A stretch of DNA of 61,915 nt from Streptomyces guryensis (GTDB taxonomy: Bacteria; Actinomycetota; Actinomycetes; Streptomycetales; Streptomycetaceae): contig NZ_JAJSBI010000042.1 of NCBI RefSeq assembly GCF_021261325.1, positions 1 through 61,915 of the forward strand, in the 5' to 3' direction. Position numbers and translations under genes: made by a program. Position 1 is the first letter of the stretch; every line of letters starts with the position of its first letter. Shown here piece by piece: positions 42,425 through 50,639 of the stretch. The notes beneath the pieces are model-generated. The model was given only the letters and a program-made list of their open reading frames with translations, was not told where the DNA came from and searched no databases.

Positions 42425-42718
42425 CTAGAAGGCGCTGTTGTTGCAGCCCATGCTCGAGCCGATGTGGGTGTCCTGGCCGCCGGCGTTGCCCTCGCCGTTG
42501 AGCGCGTTGCCGAGCAGGCCGTTGAGGACGCCGACCTGGCCGAGGACGTCGACGTTCAGGTCGTGCGACTTGCAGTTGGAGCTCTGCAGCACGTTGAACT
42601 TGTCGCCACCCTTGCCGCCCTTGCCCCCGTCGTCGTGAGCCTGAGCGGTGCCGGCACCGAGGAGTCCGACGGTGCTGAGGGCGGCGACCAGGACGGCAGC
42701 CTTGCGAAGCTGGTGCAT
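42425..42718 (-). CDS. Small secreted protein, SHD-NVDV family, member 2
   Basis: A 97-residue exported protein closely related to member 1: signal peptide MHQLRKAAVLVAALSTVG...AQA, a Gly/Lys linker and the core C-K-SHD-L-NVDVLGQVGVLNG, NALNGEGNAGGQD and HIGSSMGCN. It lies 244 bp upstream of member 1 in the same direction. It has its own palindrome and terminator, so it is a single-gene unit. Confidence 0.77.
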   Translation of the reverse strand: MHQLRKAAVLVAALSTVGLLGAGTAQAHDDGGKGGKGGDKFNVLQSSNCKSHDLNVDVLGQVGVLNGLLGNALNGEGNAGGQDTHIGSSMGCNNSAF

Positions 42719-42744
42719 GTCATCTCCGGTGGAGTGAGTGGGTG

Positions 42745-42761
42745 CGATCTGTAACAGATCG
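42745..42761. promoter_or_regulatory. 17-bp palindrome upstream of SHD member 2
   Basis: CGATCTGT-A-ACAGATCG is a perfect palindrome centred 35 nt before the ATG at 42718. Beyond it, the sequence CAGTTACGGAG and an A/T-rich stretch are also shared with member 1, probably the promoter. Confidence 0.78.
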
Positions 42762-42868
42762 ACTGCTTACAGTTACGGAGAATAATAGGAAATAACCGAC
42801 AATCACCTAGCGACGCGCCGTGTCCTGTGATCTTGTCGCGGCAGCTCCCCGGAGTGGTGTGGTGGGCC

Positions 42869-43333
42869 TCAGTGGGCCTTGGCGAGGGCGTTCGCCTGGC
42901 TGTTGGCCTGGGTGCAGGCGACGCCCTTGGTCTCGGCGGCGGCGAGCACGGCGACCGGGAGGTTCGCGTTGAGAACGGACTGCGGACTGCACTCCTGGGC
43001 CGGGCGGAAGAGGTTGAACTGGTCGGCCGAACCGCTGGACTGCGCCGGAGCCGGCTGGGGGGAGATGTGCGGGCTGAGCTGCGGGTTGATCTGCGGGTTG
43101 ACCTGCGGGGCAACCTCGGCGGGCTGCGCCGGGGCCGCCTGTCGCGGTGCGGGCGAGCCCGACGTGTGGGCGGTGGCCTGGGTGGCGGTGAAGGCGCCGG
43201 CCATGGCGGGGCCCGGGGGCGGAGCGGAATTGCCGTAGGCGACAGGAGCGTCGGCGACACTGGGGCCGACGCCGATGGCGGACAGACCGCCTGCCGCTGC
43301 TACGACGAGCGCGACGTGCTGGAACTTGCGCAT
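42869..43333 (-). CDS. Secreted protein, ECSPQ family, member 2, with PQ-rich linker
   Basis: A 154-residue exported protein with signal peptide MRKFQHVALVVAAAGG...VADA. A Pro/Gln/Ala-rich linker with NPQINPQLSPHISPQ resembles the PQVNP repeats of the neighbour at 43751. The C-terminal domain RPAQECSPQSVLNANLPVAV ... CTQANSQANA matches the protein at 39551-39808, including both cysteines. It thus combines two building blocks found separately elsewhere in the cluster. ATG 43333 carries the shared 17-nt leader. Confidence 0.75.
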   Translation of the reverse strand: MRKFQHVALVVAAAGGLSAIGVGPSVADAPVAYGNSAPPPGPAMAGAFTATQATAHTSGSPAPRQAAPAQPAEVAPQVNPQINPQLSPHISPQPAPAQSSGSADQFNLFRPAQECSPQSVLNANLPVAVLAAAETKGVACTQANSQANALAKAH

Positions 43334-43350
43334 GGAACCTTCGGCCCTTC
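43334..43350 (-). promoter_or_regulatory. Conserved 17-nt leader, copy 2
   Basis: Read on the minus strand it is GAAGGGCCGAAGGTTCC, immediately before ATG 43333. It differs from the copy at 43734-43750 at one position. Confidence 0.65.
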
Positions 43351-43733
43351 ATTGACCTGGCATGGAACGTACTGAAATAGCAGATGAGCCAGTGGAGTTG
43401 TGGCTGTTCTTGCTGATCTGGGCGGCTGAGGTGGGTGATGGATCATCGCTCTGTCCCCGTGGGGAACGAAGTAAGTCCTGGGCCGGTCACGGCAGTCGGG
43501 GAACGGTCACCCATTCGCCCCCGGTGGACCGTTAATCCGATCAATGCCAAATGGGTGACGGAATTCTGGATCCCGTGACCGCGTACAAGGAAATGTCGTT
43601 GCCAGCAGGGAGAGGGCAGCGACCATGAACCGGTGAGAGGGGTAAGGGGATCCGCTGTCGGCTCCGGCGTGAACATCAGACTGAGCGCACGCAACACAGC
43701 ACTGAATACAACGGATTTCCCTGCACAGGTATT
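43351..43733. other. Divergent promoter region, no gene accepted
   Basis: About 380 bp between two divergent secreted-protein genes. Short ORFs in it lack coding character. It is presumably the regulatory region for both. Confidence 0.5.
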
Positions 43734-43750
43734 GAAGGGCCGAGGGTTCC
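43734..43750 (+). promoter_or_regulatory. Conserved 17-nt leader, copy 3
   Basis: GAAGGGCCGAGGGTTCC abuts ATG 43751; see the copies at 39534-39550 and 43334-43350. Confidence 0.65.
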
Positions 43751-44497
43751 ATGCGAAAGATTCACAAGGCCGCGCTCGTCGTAGCAGCGGCCGGCGGTCT
43801 GTCCGCCATCGGCGCCGGCGTCAGCCATGCCGACGCTTACCCCGGGTACAGCGGTGGCGCGCCGGCTGCTCCCTACTACCCGGCCCCGGCGCCTCAGTAC
43901 TACCCGGCGCCCCAGTACGCGGCCCCGGCGCCCGCCTACTACCCGGCCCCCGCTCCGCCCCCGCAGTACTACGCGGCTCCGGCTCCGGCTCCGGCTCCCC
44001 AGTACTACCCGGCGCCCCCGCAGAGCGCTCCGGCGCGGGCCGTTGCCGCGTCCACCGCGGACAGCACCGCGCAGTCCGGTGGCCCGCAGTCGTACTCCCA
44101 GCCGGCGCCTCAGTACGTACCCCCGGCGCCTGCCCCGCAGGCCGCCCCGCAGCCGAGCCAGGCCACCGCCGTCGCCTCGTCGATGGGTGGTGCGCAGGCC
44201 GGCGCCCCGCAGTCCGCTCCTCAGCAGCAGCCGCTGGTCCAGCCGCAGGTCGCCCCGCAGTCGTCGCCCGAGGTGATGCCGAAGGTCGCCCCGCAGGTCG
44301 CCATGCCCCAGGTCTTCAACCCGGAGCCCGCGCCGCACGTGGCCCCGCAGGTGAACCCGCAGGTGAACCCCCAGGTGAACCCGCTCATCGACCCGCTGGT
44401 CTCACCCGCCAGCGCGGCGCCGCAGGTGCCCGGGCTCGGACTCGGACAGGTCGCGGCGCCTCCCGTGGGGAACCTGGGTCTGCCCCGACTCGGCTGA
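43751..44497 (+). CDS. Secreted Pro/Gln/Tyr-rich repeat protein with PQVNP repeats
   Basis: A 248-residue exported protein. The signal peptide MRKIHKAALVVAAAGG...SHADA is nearly that of the divergent gene at 43333. Residues about 35-95 are AP-QYYPAP repeats; 130-200 are AP-Q-rich; 200-225 contain three consecutive PQVN units. The C-terminus is hydrophobic (LVSPASAAPQVPGLGLGQV). It resembles an extended, Tyr-rich structural surface protein and is the larger relative of the protein at 40754-41206. Confidence 0.75.
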   Translation: MRKIHKAALVVAAAGGLSAIGAGVSHADAYPGYSGGAPAAPYYPAPAPQYYPAPQYAAPAPAYYPAPAPPPQYYAAPAPAPAPQYYPAPPQSAPARAVAASTADSTAQSGGPQSYSQPAPQYVPPAPAPQAAPQPSQATAVASSMGGAQAGAPQSAPQQQPLVQPQVAPQSSPEVMPKVAPQVAMPQVFNPEPAPHVAPQVNPQVNPQVNPLIDPLVSPASAAPQVPGLGLGQVAAPPVGNLGLPRLG

Positions 44498-44529
44498 TGG
44501 CCTGCCCGTAGTTGTCCACCGTCCCAACT

Positions 44530-44546
44530 CGATCTGCTGCAGATCA
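44530..44546. promoter_or_regulatory. 17-bp near-palindrome upstream of SHD member 3
   Basis: CGATCTGC-T-GCAGATCA is palindromic except for the outermost pair and is centred 34 nt before ATG 44572, matching the sites of members 1 and 2. Confidence 0.7.
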
Positions 44547-44571
44547 CTTCCGCTCGATCAATGGAGAAGAA

Positions 44572-44850
44572 ATGCGCAAGCTTCAGAAGGTCGCCATCGT
44601 GGGCGCCGCTGTCCTCGGCAGCATCGGCGCCTTCGGGGTCGGCCCGGCCTTCGCACACGGCGAGCCGGGGCACGACATCGACGTCACGCAGGACATCGAG
44701 TGCCGCTCGCACGACATGAACGTCGACGTCATCGGCAGCCTCGGCGCCCTCAACGGGCTGCTGGGCGGCGCGCTGAACGGCGAGGGCAACCCGGGCGCTC
44801 AGGACGCCCACCTGGGTTCGGACATGGGCTGCAACAGCAAGGCTCTCTGA
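44572..44850 (+). CDS. Small secreted protein, SHD-NVDV family, member 3
   Basis: A 92-residue exported protein. The signal peptide MRKLQKVAIVGAAVLGSIG...AFA differs from members 1 and 2, but the core is the same: C-R-SHD-M-NVDVIGSLGALNG, GALNGEGNPGAQD and HLGSDMGCN. ATG 44572 is chosen because the signal peptide begins there; a longer ORF to 44512 would include the palindrome. It lies 74 nt after the gene at 43751 and may be read through from it, but it has its own upstream site. Confidence 0.77.
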   Translation: MRKLQKVAIVGAAVLGSIGAFGVGPAFAHGEPGHDIDVTQDIECRSHDMNVDVIGSLGALNGLLGGALNGEGNPGAQDAHLGSDMGCNSKAL

Positions 44851-44992
44851 GCTGCCGCGCCACTCGCTTCTCGCCCAGGTCAGGAGCAATCCGGCCTGGG
44901 CTTTCGCACTTCCTGGTGGACGGCACGGGCGACCTCGGGGCGGGAGGCGTCCCGGCGGTGCAGGAACAGCTGGAAGCGCGGGCCGGTGCGGA

Positions 44993-45922
44993 TCACGTCC
45001 GTGAGGAGTGGTTGCGCAAGCGCCGGGCGATTTCCAGCCGGCGGGGTTCTGGGGAGCGGCCGTCCTCCACGTCCCAGAGGGTGTTCTGGAGGAGTCTGCC
45101 CAGGGTCCAGGCGCGGGCTCGTGCGCGGTCCAGGGCCAGTACGTCCGTCATGGCGTCGAAGCGCCAGCGGATCTCGTCGGTGGTGAAGCGGTTGACGATC
45201 GCCGGCCAGAGTTCGAAGCCCGGGTCGCCGGCCAGGGGTTTGGGGTCGATGGCCAGCCAGGGGGCGCGGTCGGAGGCCAGCACGTTCTCGTCGTGCAGGT
45301 CCCAGTGGAGGAGGCGGTCGCCGGGTTCGTCCACGACTTCTCGTACGGCGGCCGCGCAGTCCGCGATCAGGCTGCGGGTTTCGGGGTCCGGGATGCGCTT
45401 CAGCGCCCAGGAGGTCCGGTCCAACATGGCCCGGGCGATGTCGCCCAGGCGGCGCATGCCTTCCGGGGCGGGGGTCGCGGTCAGGTGGGCGAGCAGGCGG
45501 GCGATGACCAGGACGGCCTCGCGGGTGCCGGGGAGCTGCGAGAGCATGCGGGTGTGGTCGAGGCGTTCCAGGAGCATGGTGTGGGTCGTCTCGTCGTGGT
45601 CGAGGAGACGGACCGCGCCGTCGCCGTCCCACCGGCGCAGGGCGACGGGCTCGCCCTCGCTCTCCTCGTCCGGCAGTTGCAGCTTCAGCGCGGCCGGGGT
45701 GCCGTCGGACCGCAGGACCGGGAGGACGAGGGCGGTGACTCCGTGCATGGGGCGGCCGTCGAGCCGTAGCTGCCAGCGCTGAAGGAACTCCTCCGCCAGG
45801 TGGGGCAGCCCCGCGATGAAGGCCCGGCCCGCCGCGCCGTTGAACTTCTCCTGCGCCGCCGCCAACTCGCCGGGAATGTCGATCACCCTTGCGACGATAC
45901 TGGCGTGCGTGAATCGCCTCAT
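44993..45922 (-). CDS. Aminoglycoside 6-phosphotransferase / hydroxyurea kinase family protein
   Basis: A kinase of the streptomycin 6-kinase/hydroxyurea phosphotransferase group. The catalytic loop is LLHWDLHDENVL and the metal site LAIDPKPLAGDPGFE; the ATP lysine is probably in PAALKLQLP. Starts at ATG 45922 (309 residues) and GTG 45886 (297 residues) are both possible; the family often starts near the second, but neither has a clear ribosome-binding site. It might confer resistance or phosphorylate a native metabolite. It is divergent from the rhomboid-like gene with almost no gap. Confidence 0.85.
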   Translation of the reverse strand: MRRFTHASIVARVIDIPGELAAAQEKFNGAAGRAFIAGLPHLAEEFLQRWQLRLDGRPMHGVTALVLPVLRSDGTPAALKLQLPDEESEGEPVALRRWDGDGAVRLLDHDETTHTMLLERLDHTRMLSQLPGTREAVLVIARLLAHLTATPAPEGMRRLGDIARAMLDRTSWALKRIPDPETRSLIADCAAAVREVVDEPGDRLLHWDLHDENVLASDRAPWLAIDPKPLAGDPGFELWPAIVNRFTTDEIRWRFDAMTDVLALDRARARAWTLGRLLQNTLWDVEDGRSPEPRRLEIARRLRNHSSRT

Positions 45923-46592
45923 GCGAATTGACCGGGGGATCGGGAAGTGGATCTGGGCTTACGTCTGCAGCGCCCCGGGCACGTATGTCTGGCTGGCCGT
46001 CCTGTTCGTCACCACCGTCGCGCTGCACCACATGCCGCCGGCGTTCGAGCAGGAGTTCCTGCGGCAGCGGTCCACGAACATCCATGAGCTGTCGAACGAC
46101 CCGGGGCGGGTCCTCGTGCAGAGCGCGATGTGGATCGACGGTGGTGACTGGTTTCCGTATGCCTTCCTCTACACCGCCTTCCAGTACACCGTCTTCCACG
46201 CGCAGGCCGAGCGGTGGCTGGGGACGCTGCGGTGGCTGATGGTGTGCGTGGCCGCGCATGTGCTGGCCACGCTGATCAGCGAGGGCGCGTTGCTGAAGGC
46301 GGTGCGGGACGGGATGGTGTCGCACTCGGCCGTGAACTCCCTTGATATCGGGGTGAGTTACGCGCTCGCGGGAGTGGTGGGGGTGCTGGCATACCGGATC
46401 GTGGCGCCCTGGCGGTATCTGTATCTGGCGGGCGTGTTCTTCGTGTACGGGGCGCCGCTCGCGGACTCGCCGACCTTCACCGACTTCGGGCACTTCGTGT
46501 CGGTGCTGATCGGGCTCGCCTGTTATCCGCTGGTCCGAGGGCGGGGGGAGGCGTGGGATCCGAGGGAGACAGTCTCGGCCCTGAGGGGTTAG
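45909..46592 (+). CDS. Rhomboid-like membrane protein
   Basis: A polytopic protein of about 227 residues with roughly six membrane helices and rhomboid-like topology. The GxSx active-site motif of true rhomboid proteases is replaced by SLDIGVSYALAG, and the final helix has FGHFVSVLIG, with a His in the expected place. It may be an inactive relative. GTG 45909 or ATG 45921 can be the start; a GATACT hexamer just upstream suggests leaderless initiation. Confidence 0.72.
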   Translation: MNRLMRIDRGIGKWIWAYVCSAPGTYVWLAVLFVTTVALHHMPPAFEQEFLRQRSTNIHELSNDPGRVLVQSAMWIDGGDWFPYAFLYTAFQYTVFHAQAERWLGTLRWLMVCVAAHVLATLISEGALLKAVRDGMVSHSAVNSLDIGVSYALAGVVGVLAYRIVAPWRYLYLAGVFFVYGAPLADSPTFTDFGHFVSVLIGLACYPLVRGRGEAWDPRETVSALRG

Positions 46593-46602
46593 CTTTCCGG
46601 CC

Positions 46603-48009
46603 ATGAGCAGCTCGGTGAGCAGTGTCGTGAACGGCGGTATCTCCCACTGGTACGCGGACGACGGTTTCCCGGCGGTGCGGGAGCCGCTCGGCGGTGACGC
46701 GTCCGCCGACGTCGTGATCGTCGGGGGCGGGTACACGGGGCTGTGGACCGCGTACTACCTGAAGAAGGCGGCGCCCTTCCTCCGTATCACCGTCCTGGAG
46801 CAGAAGTTCTGTGGGTACGGGGCGTCGGGGCGCAACGGCGGCTGGCTGTACAACGGGATCGCGGGGCGCGACCGGTATGCGAAGCTGCACGGACGCGAGG
46901 CCGCCGTACGGCTGCAGAAGGCCATGAACGAGACCGTGGACGAGGTCGTCCGGGCGGCGGGCGAGGAAGGCATCGAGGCCGGCATCCACAAGGGTGGGGT
47001 GCTCGAGGTCGCCACCACGCCCGCCCAGTTGGCGCGGCTCAAGGCCTTCCACGAGCTGGAGCTGTCGTACGGGGAGAAGGACCGTGAGCTGTACGGCGCC
47101 GGGGAGACCGCCGAGCGGATCCGGGTCGCGGACGCGGTCGGGTCGAGCTGGACCCCGCACGGGGCGCGGCTGCACCCGGTGAAGCTGGTGAAGGGGCTGG
47201 CGGCCGCCGTCGAGGCGCTCGGGGTGACGATCCACGAGCTGACGCCGGTGGCGGAGATCCGGCCGAAGCACGCGGTGACGCCGTACGGGACGGTCCGGGC
47301 GCCGTACATCCTGCGCTGCACGGAGGGGTTCACCGCGAGTCTGAAGGGGCAGCGGCGCACCTGGCTGCCCATGAACTCCTCGATGATCGCGACCGAGCCG
47401 CTCACCGCCGGGCAGTGGGAATCGGTGGGGTGGGACGGGCTGGAGACGCTCGGGGACATGGCGCACGCGTACATGTACGCGCAGCGGACCGCCGACGGGC
47501 GGATCGCGCTCGGCGGGCGCGGCGCGCCGTACCGCTTCGGGTCGAAGACCGACAACGACGGGCGGACGCAGGCGGCGACGGTCGAGGCGCTGCGGGAGAT
47601 CCTGGTCCGGTTCTTCCCCTCGCTGGCCGGGGTGGGTGTCGAGCATGCCTGGTCGGGGGTGCTCGGGGTGCCCCGGGACTGGTGCGCGACGGTGACCCTG
47701 GACCGGTCGACGGGGCTCGGCTGGGCGGGCGGCTATGTCGGGTCGGGGGTGGCCACGACGAATCTCGCGGCGCGGACGCTCAGGGACCTGGTGCAGTTCG
47801 ACTCCGGGCAGGGCGGCCGGACCGAGCTGACGGATCTGCCGTGGGTCGGGCACAAGGTGCGCAAGTGGGAGCCGGAGCCGCTGCGGTGGCTCGGGGTGCA
47901 GGGGATGTACGCCACCTACCGGGCGGCGGACCGGCGGGAACGCGCCACCTACAGTGCCGAGTCGTCGAAGCTGGCGCAGTTCGCCGATCGGGTGGCGGGG
48001 CGGCACTGA
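46603..48009 (+). CDS. FAD-dependent amine oxidoreductase (DAO family)
   Basis: A 468-residue flavoenzyme of the D-amino-acid/gamma-glutamylputrescine oxidase type. The FAD motif is VVIVGGGYTGLWTAYYL (about 37-53), followed by CGYGASGRNGGWLYNG, typical of this group, and a C-terminal GYVGSGVATTNLAARTL. The substrate may be an amine or amino acid. It follows the rhomboid-like gene by 10 nt and is probably co-transcribed. Confidence 0.88.
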   Translation: MSSSVSSVVNGGISHWYADDGFPAVREPLGGDASADVVIVGGGYTGLWTAYYLKKAAPFLRITVLEQKFCGYGASGRNGGWLYNGIAGRDRYAKLHGREAAVRLQKAMNETVDEVVRAAGEEGIEAGIHKGGVLEVATTPAQLARLKAFHELELSYGEKDRELYGAGETAERIRVADAVGSSWTPHGARLHPVKLVKGLAAAVEALGVTIHELTPVAEIRPKHAVTPYGTVRAPYILRCTEGFTASLKGQRRTWLPMNSSMIATEPLTAGQWESVGWDGLETLGDMAHAYMYAQRTADGRIALGGRGAPYRFGSKTDNDGRTQAATVEALREILVRFFPSLAGVGVEHAWSGVLGVPRDWCATVTLDRSTGLGWAGGYVGSGVATTNLAARTLRDLVQFDSGQGGRTELTDLPWVGHKVRKWEPEPLRWLGVQGMYATYRAADRRERATYSAESSKLAQFADRVAGRH

Positions 48010-48029
48010 CGATTTTCTGAAAAGGGAAA

Positions 48030-48063
48030 GGGGAGGGGCCCGCGGTCCGTGCGGCCCCTCCCC
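48030..48063. terminator. Terminator between the oxidase and the DHA2 exporter
   Basis: GGGGAGGGGCC (48030-48040) and GGCCCCTCCCC (48053-48063) form an 11-bp stem between convergent genes. Confidence 0.8.
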
Positions 48064-48086
48064 GTCCTTGTGCCCCCTTGTGCCCC

Positions 48087-49685
48087 CTATACGACCGGCT
48101 CCGGCACCGGCGTCTCGGCGGTCGCCCCGTGCTTCGGGGCCTTCGCCGTCACCATCAGGCCCGCGACCAGGCCGGCCAGCAGCATGATCCCGGCGGCCCA
48201 CCAGATGGCGACCGTGTAGCCGTGGACGACGCCCTCCTTGGCGATCAGGGCCTTCTGGGCGGGGTTGTGGAGGTGGGCGGCGATGTAGGCCGCGCTGCTG
48301 GTGGTGGCGATGGTGTTCAGCAGGGCCGTACCGATCGATCCGCCCACCTGCTGCGAGGTGTTGACGGTCGCCGAGGTCACGCCGGAGTCGTGCGCGGCGA
48401 CGCCCGCGGTCGCGGTGGCGAAGACCGGCATGAAGGTCAGGCCCATGCCGAGGCCCATCAGGATCAGTCCGGGCATGACCTCGGTCGCGTACGACGAGTG
48501 GGTGGTCATCCGGGTCAGCAGCATCATGCCGCCGGACGCGAGGACCATGCCGGGGACCATCAGCATGCGCGGCGCCACGTGCTGCAGCAGCCGGGCGGAG
48601 ATCTGCGTGGAGCCGGTGATGATCGCGGCGGTCAGCGGCAGATAGGCCAGGCCGGTCTTCACCGGCGAGTAGTCCAGCACCACCTGCAGGTAGTAGGTCA
48701 TGAACAGGAACAGCCCGAACATGCCGATGACGGCGAGCATCATGGTCAGGAAGCAGCCCGCACGGTTGCGGTCCCTGACGATGTGGAGCGGGAGCAGGGG
48801 CACCGGGGCCCGGTTCTGCCACCACACGAAGGCCACGAGGAGGACGACGCCGCCCGCGAACAGCGCCAGCACCACGGGGTCGGTCCAGCCCCGCGACTCG
48901 GCCTCGCTGAAGCCGTAGACGATCGCCACCAGTCCGCCGCAGCCCAGCACCGCACCCGGTACGTCGAGGCGGCCGCCCTTGTAGCCGGGGCGGTCGTGGA
49001 GCAGCGCGAAGGCGCCGAAGACGGCGATGATCGCGATGGGCACGTTGACGTACAGGCACCAGCGCCAGTTCAGGTACTCGGTGAGCAGCCCGCCGACGAT
49101 GAAGCCGATCGCGGAACCGCTGCCGGCCAGGGCGCCGTAGATCCCGAAGGCCTTTCCGCGCTCCTTCGGGTCGGTGAAGGTCGTGGTGAGCAGGGAAAGG
49201 GCGGAGGGGGCCAGTAGGGCGGCGAAGGCTCCCTGGAGCGCGCGGGCGCCGAAGAGCATGCCGGAGCCGGTGGCGGCGCCGCCGAGCGCGGAGGCGGCGG
49301 CGAAGCCGATCAGCCCGAAGACGAACGTCCGCTTGCGGCCCACCAGGTCGGCGATGCGGCCGCCGAGCAGGAGCAGACCGCCGAAGGCCAGCGTGTAGGC
49401 GGTGATCACCCACTGCCGGTTGCCGTCGGACATGCCCAGGTCGCGCTGTGCGGAGGGGAGCGCGATGTTCACGATGGTCGCGTCGAGGACGACCATGAGC
49501 TGCGCGAGCGCGATGATCACCAGGCCCCACCAGCGGCGGGGGTCGGCGTCCACGGGAGGGGTGGCCTCGCCTGTACGGGTGACGCTCACTTGGCCAGAAG
49601 ACCATGAATCGGGATGTATCGCATCCCCGGATGGGGATGGGGATCGGGATGTAGACGCGGGCGCGGATGCTTTGTGCCTGCTCAT
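48087..49685 (-). CDS. DHA2-family MFS multidrug exporter
   Basis: A 532-residue, 14-helix drug:proton antiporter of the EmrB/QacA group. The signature motifs include LDATIVNIALP in helix 1 and LLLGGRIADLVGRKRTF in the helix 2-3 loop; helix 5 has GSGSAIGFIVGG. The first 50 residues are a Ser/Pro-rich cytoplasmic tail. ATG 49685 is preceded by GGAAGGTGG; GTG at residue 34 is an alternative start. No TetR regulator is adjacent. Confidence 0.88.
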   Translation of the reverse strand: MSRHKASAPASTSRSPSPSGDAIHPDSWSSGQVSVTRTGEATPPVDADPRRWWGLVIIALAQLMVVLDATIVNIALPSAQRDLGMSDGNRQWVITAYTLAFGGLLLLGGRIADLVGRKRTFVFGLIGFAAASALGGAATGSGMLFGARALQGAFAALLAPSALSLLTTTFTDPKERGKAFGIYGALAGSGSAIGFIVGGLLTEYLNWRWCLYVNVPIAIIAVFGAFALLHDRPGYKGGRLDVPGAVLGCGGLVAIVYGFSEAESRGWTDPVVLALFAGGVVLLVAFVWWQNRAPVPLLPLHIVRDRNRAGCFLTMMLAVIGMFGLFLFMTYYLQVVLDYSPVKTGLAYLPLTAAIITGSTQISARLLQHVAPRMLMVPGMVLASGGMMLLTRMTTHSSYATEVMPGLILMGLGMGLTFMPVFATATAGVAAHDSGVTSATVNTSQQVGGSIGTALLNTIATTSSAAYIAAHLHNPAQKALIAKEGVVHGYTVAIWWAAGIMLLAGLVAGLMVTAKAPKHGATAETPVPEPVV

Positions 49686-49857
49686 GGCTCCGATACCACC
49701 TTCCCTGTTGTCCCGCGCGTTTTGTGCATGATGTCGGTCCCCCTCGTTTCGCGTCCGCCTTTCTGCGCTTACGACGGATCGCGCTCGCGGAATGTGACAG
49801 GGGCTTGCGTTCTGCCTGGTCAGGCTCGTTGTCAGTGGCGGAGTGCACCATGGGGGC

Positions 49858-50589
49858 ATGGCGAGGAGAGCGGCGGACGGGATGGGTGGTTCCGGTGGGA
49901 CAGGTAGTTCCGGTGGTGCGAGCGGTTCCAGCGGTACGGCGGTGAAGGGGGCGCGGCGGCCGGAGCTGCGGCTGCCCGCGCTGGAGCCGTTCGGGGGCGG
50001 GGAGTTGGAGCCGGACGGGGACTACGACGGGCTGGAGTTCCGGGAGGCGGACCTCGCGGGGCAGGACGGCGGGGGCGCCCGTTTCATGGACTGCGCGCTC
50101 ACGGGGTGCGCGCTGGACGAGACGAGGCTGCAGCACGCCCGGGTGCTCGACTCGGTCCTGACGGGGCTGCGCGGGGTCGGCACGAACCTCGCCGACGCCA
50201 CCCTGCGCGACGTCGAGGTGGTCGACGCCCGCCTCGGCGGGCTGCAGCTGCACGGCGCGGTCCTGGAGCGGGTGGTCGTCCGCGGCGGCAAGATCGACTA
50301 CCTGAACCTGCGCGCGGCCAGACTCAAGGACGTCGTCTTCGAGAGCTGCGTGCTGGTGGAGCCGGACTTCGGGGGTGCCCGGCTGGAGCGCGTGGAGTTC
50401 GTGGACTGCGTCCTGAAGCAGGTGGACCTCACCGCGGCGGTCCTGAAGGACGTGGACCTCAGAGCGGCGGCCGAGCTGGGCATCGGGCGCGGGGTGGACC
50501 GGCTGGCGGGGGCGGTGATCAGCCCGGGCCAACTGATTGATCTGGCGCCGGTGCTGGCGGCGGAGATGGGGATTCGGGTGGAGGGCTGA
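49858..50589 (+). CDS. Pentapeptide-repeat protein
   Basis: A 243-residue protein with a Gly/Ser-rich N-terminus (about 1-30) and then a right-handed beta-helix of pentapeptide-like repeats between about 60 and 200, with the A(D/N/R)L-type pattern (FREADLAGQD, NLADATLRDVEV, NLRAARLKDVVF). The C-terminus has a DLAPVLAAEMG helix. Such folds can mimic DNA (Qnr/MfpA), but nothing here identifies a target. Confidence 0.82.
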   Translation: MARRAADGMGGSGGTGSSGGASGSSGTAVKGARRPELRLPALEPFGGGELEPDGDYDGLEFREADLAGQDGGGARFMDCALTGCALDETRLQHARVLDSVLTGLRGVGTNLADATLRDVEVVDARLGGLQLHGAVLERVVVRGGKIDYLNLRAARLKDVVFESCVLVEPDFGGARLERVEFVDCVLKQVDLTAAVLKDVDLRAAAELGIGRGVDRLAGAVISPGQLIDLAPVLAAEMGIRVEG

Positions 50590-50639
50590 GGGGCGGGGAC
50601 TTTTCGGGGTTCGCCGACTCGTTGTCGCCTTGCGAGGGC

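Noticed and set aside
39551..44850. The small secreted proteins being chaplins or rodlins
   Set aside because: Their two-Cys cores do not contain the chaplin hydrophobic domain or the rodlin pattern I know; only a general resemblance in size, export and hydrophobicity exists.
46477..50532. A very long minus-strand open frame of 1351 codons
   Set aside because: It is an antisense and out-of-frame shadow across the oxidase, the DHA2 exporter and the pentapeptide gene; high GC content suppresses stop codons. Its translation is Arg/Pro-rich with no domain.
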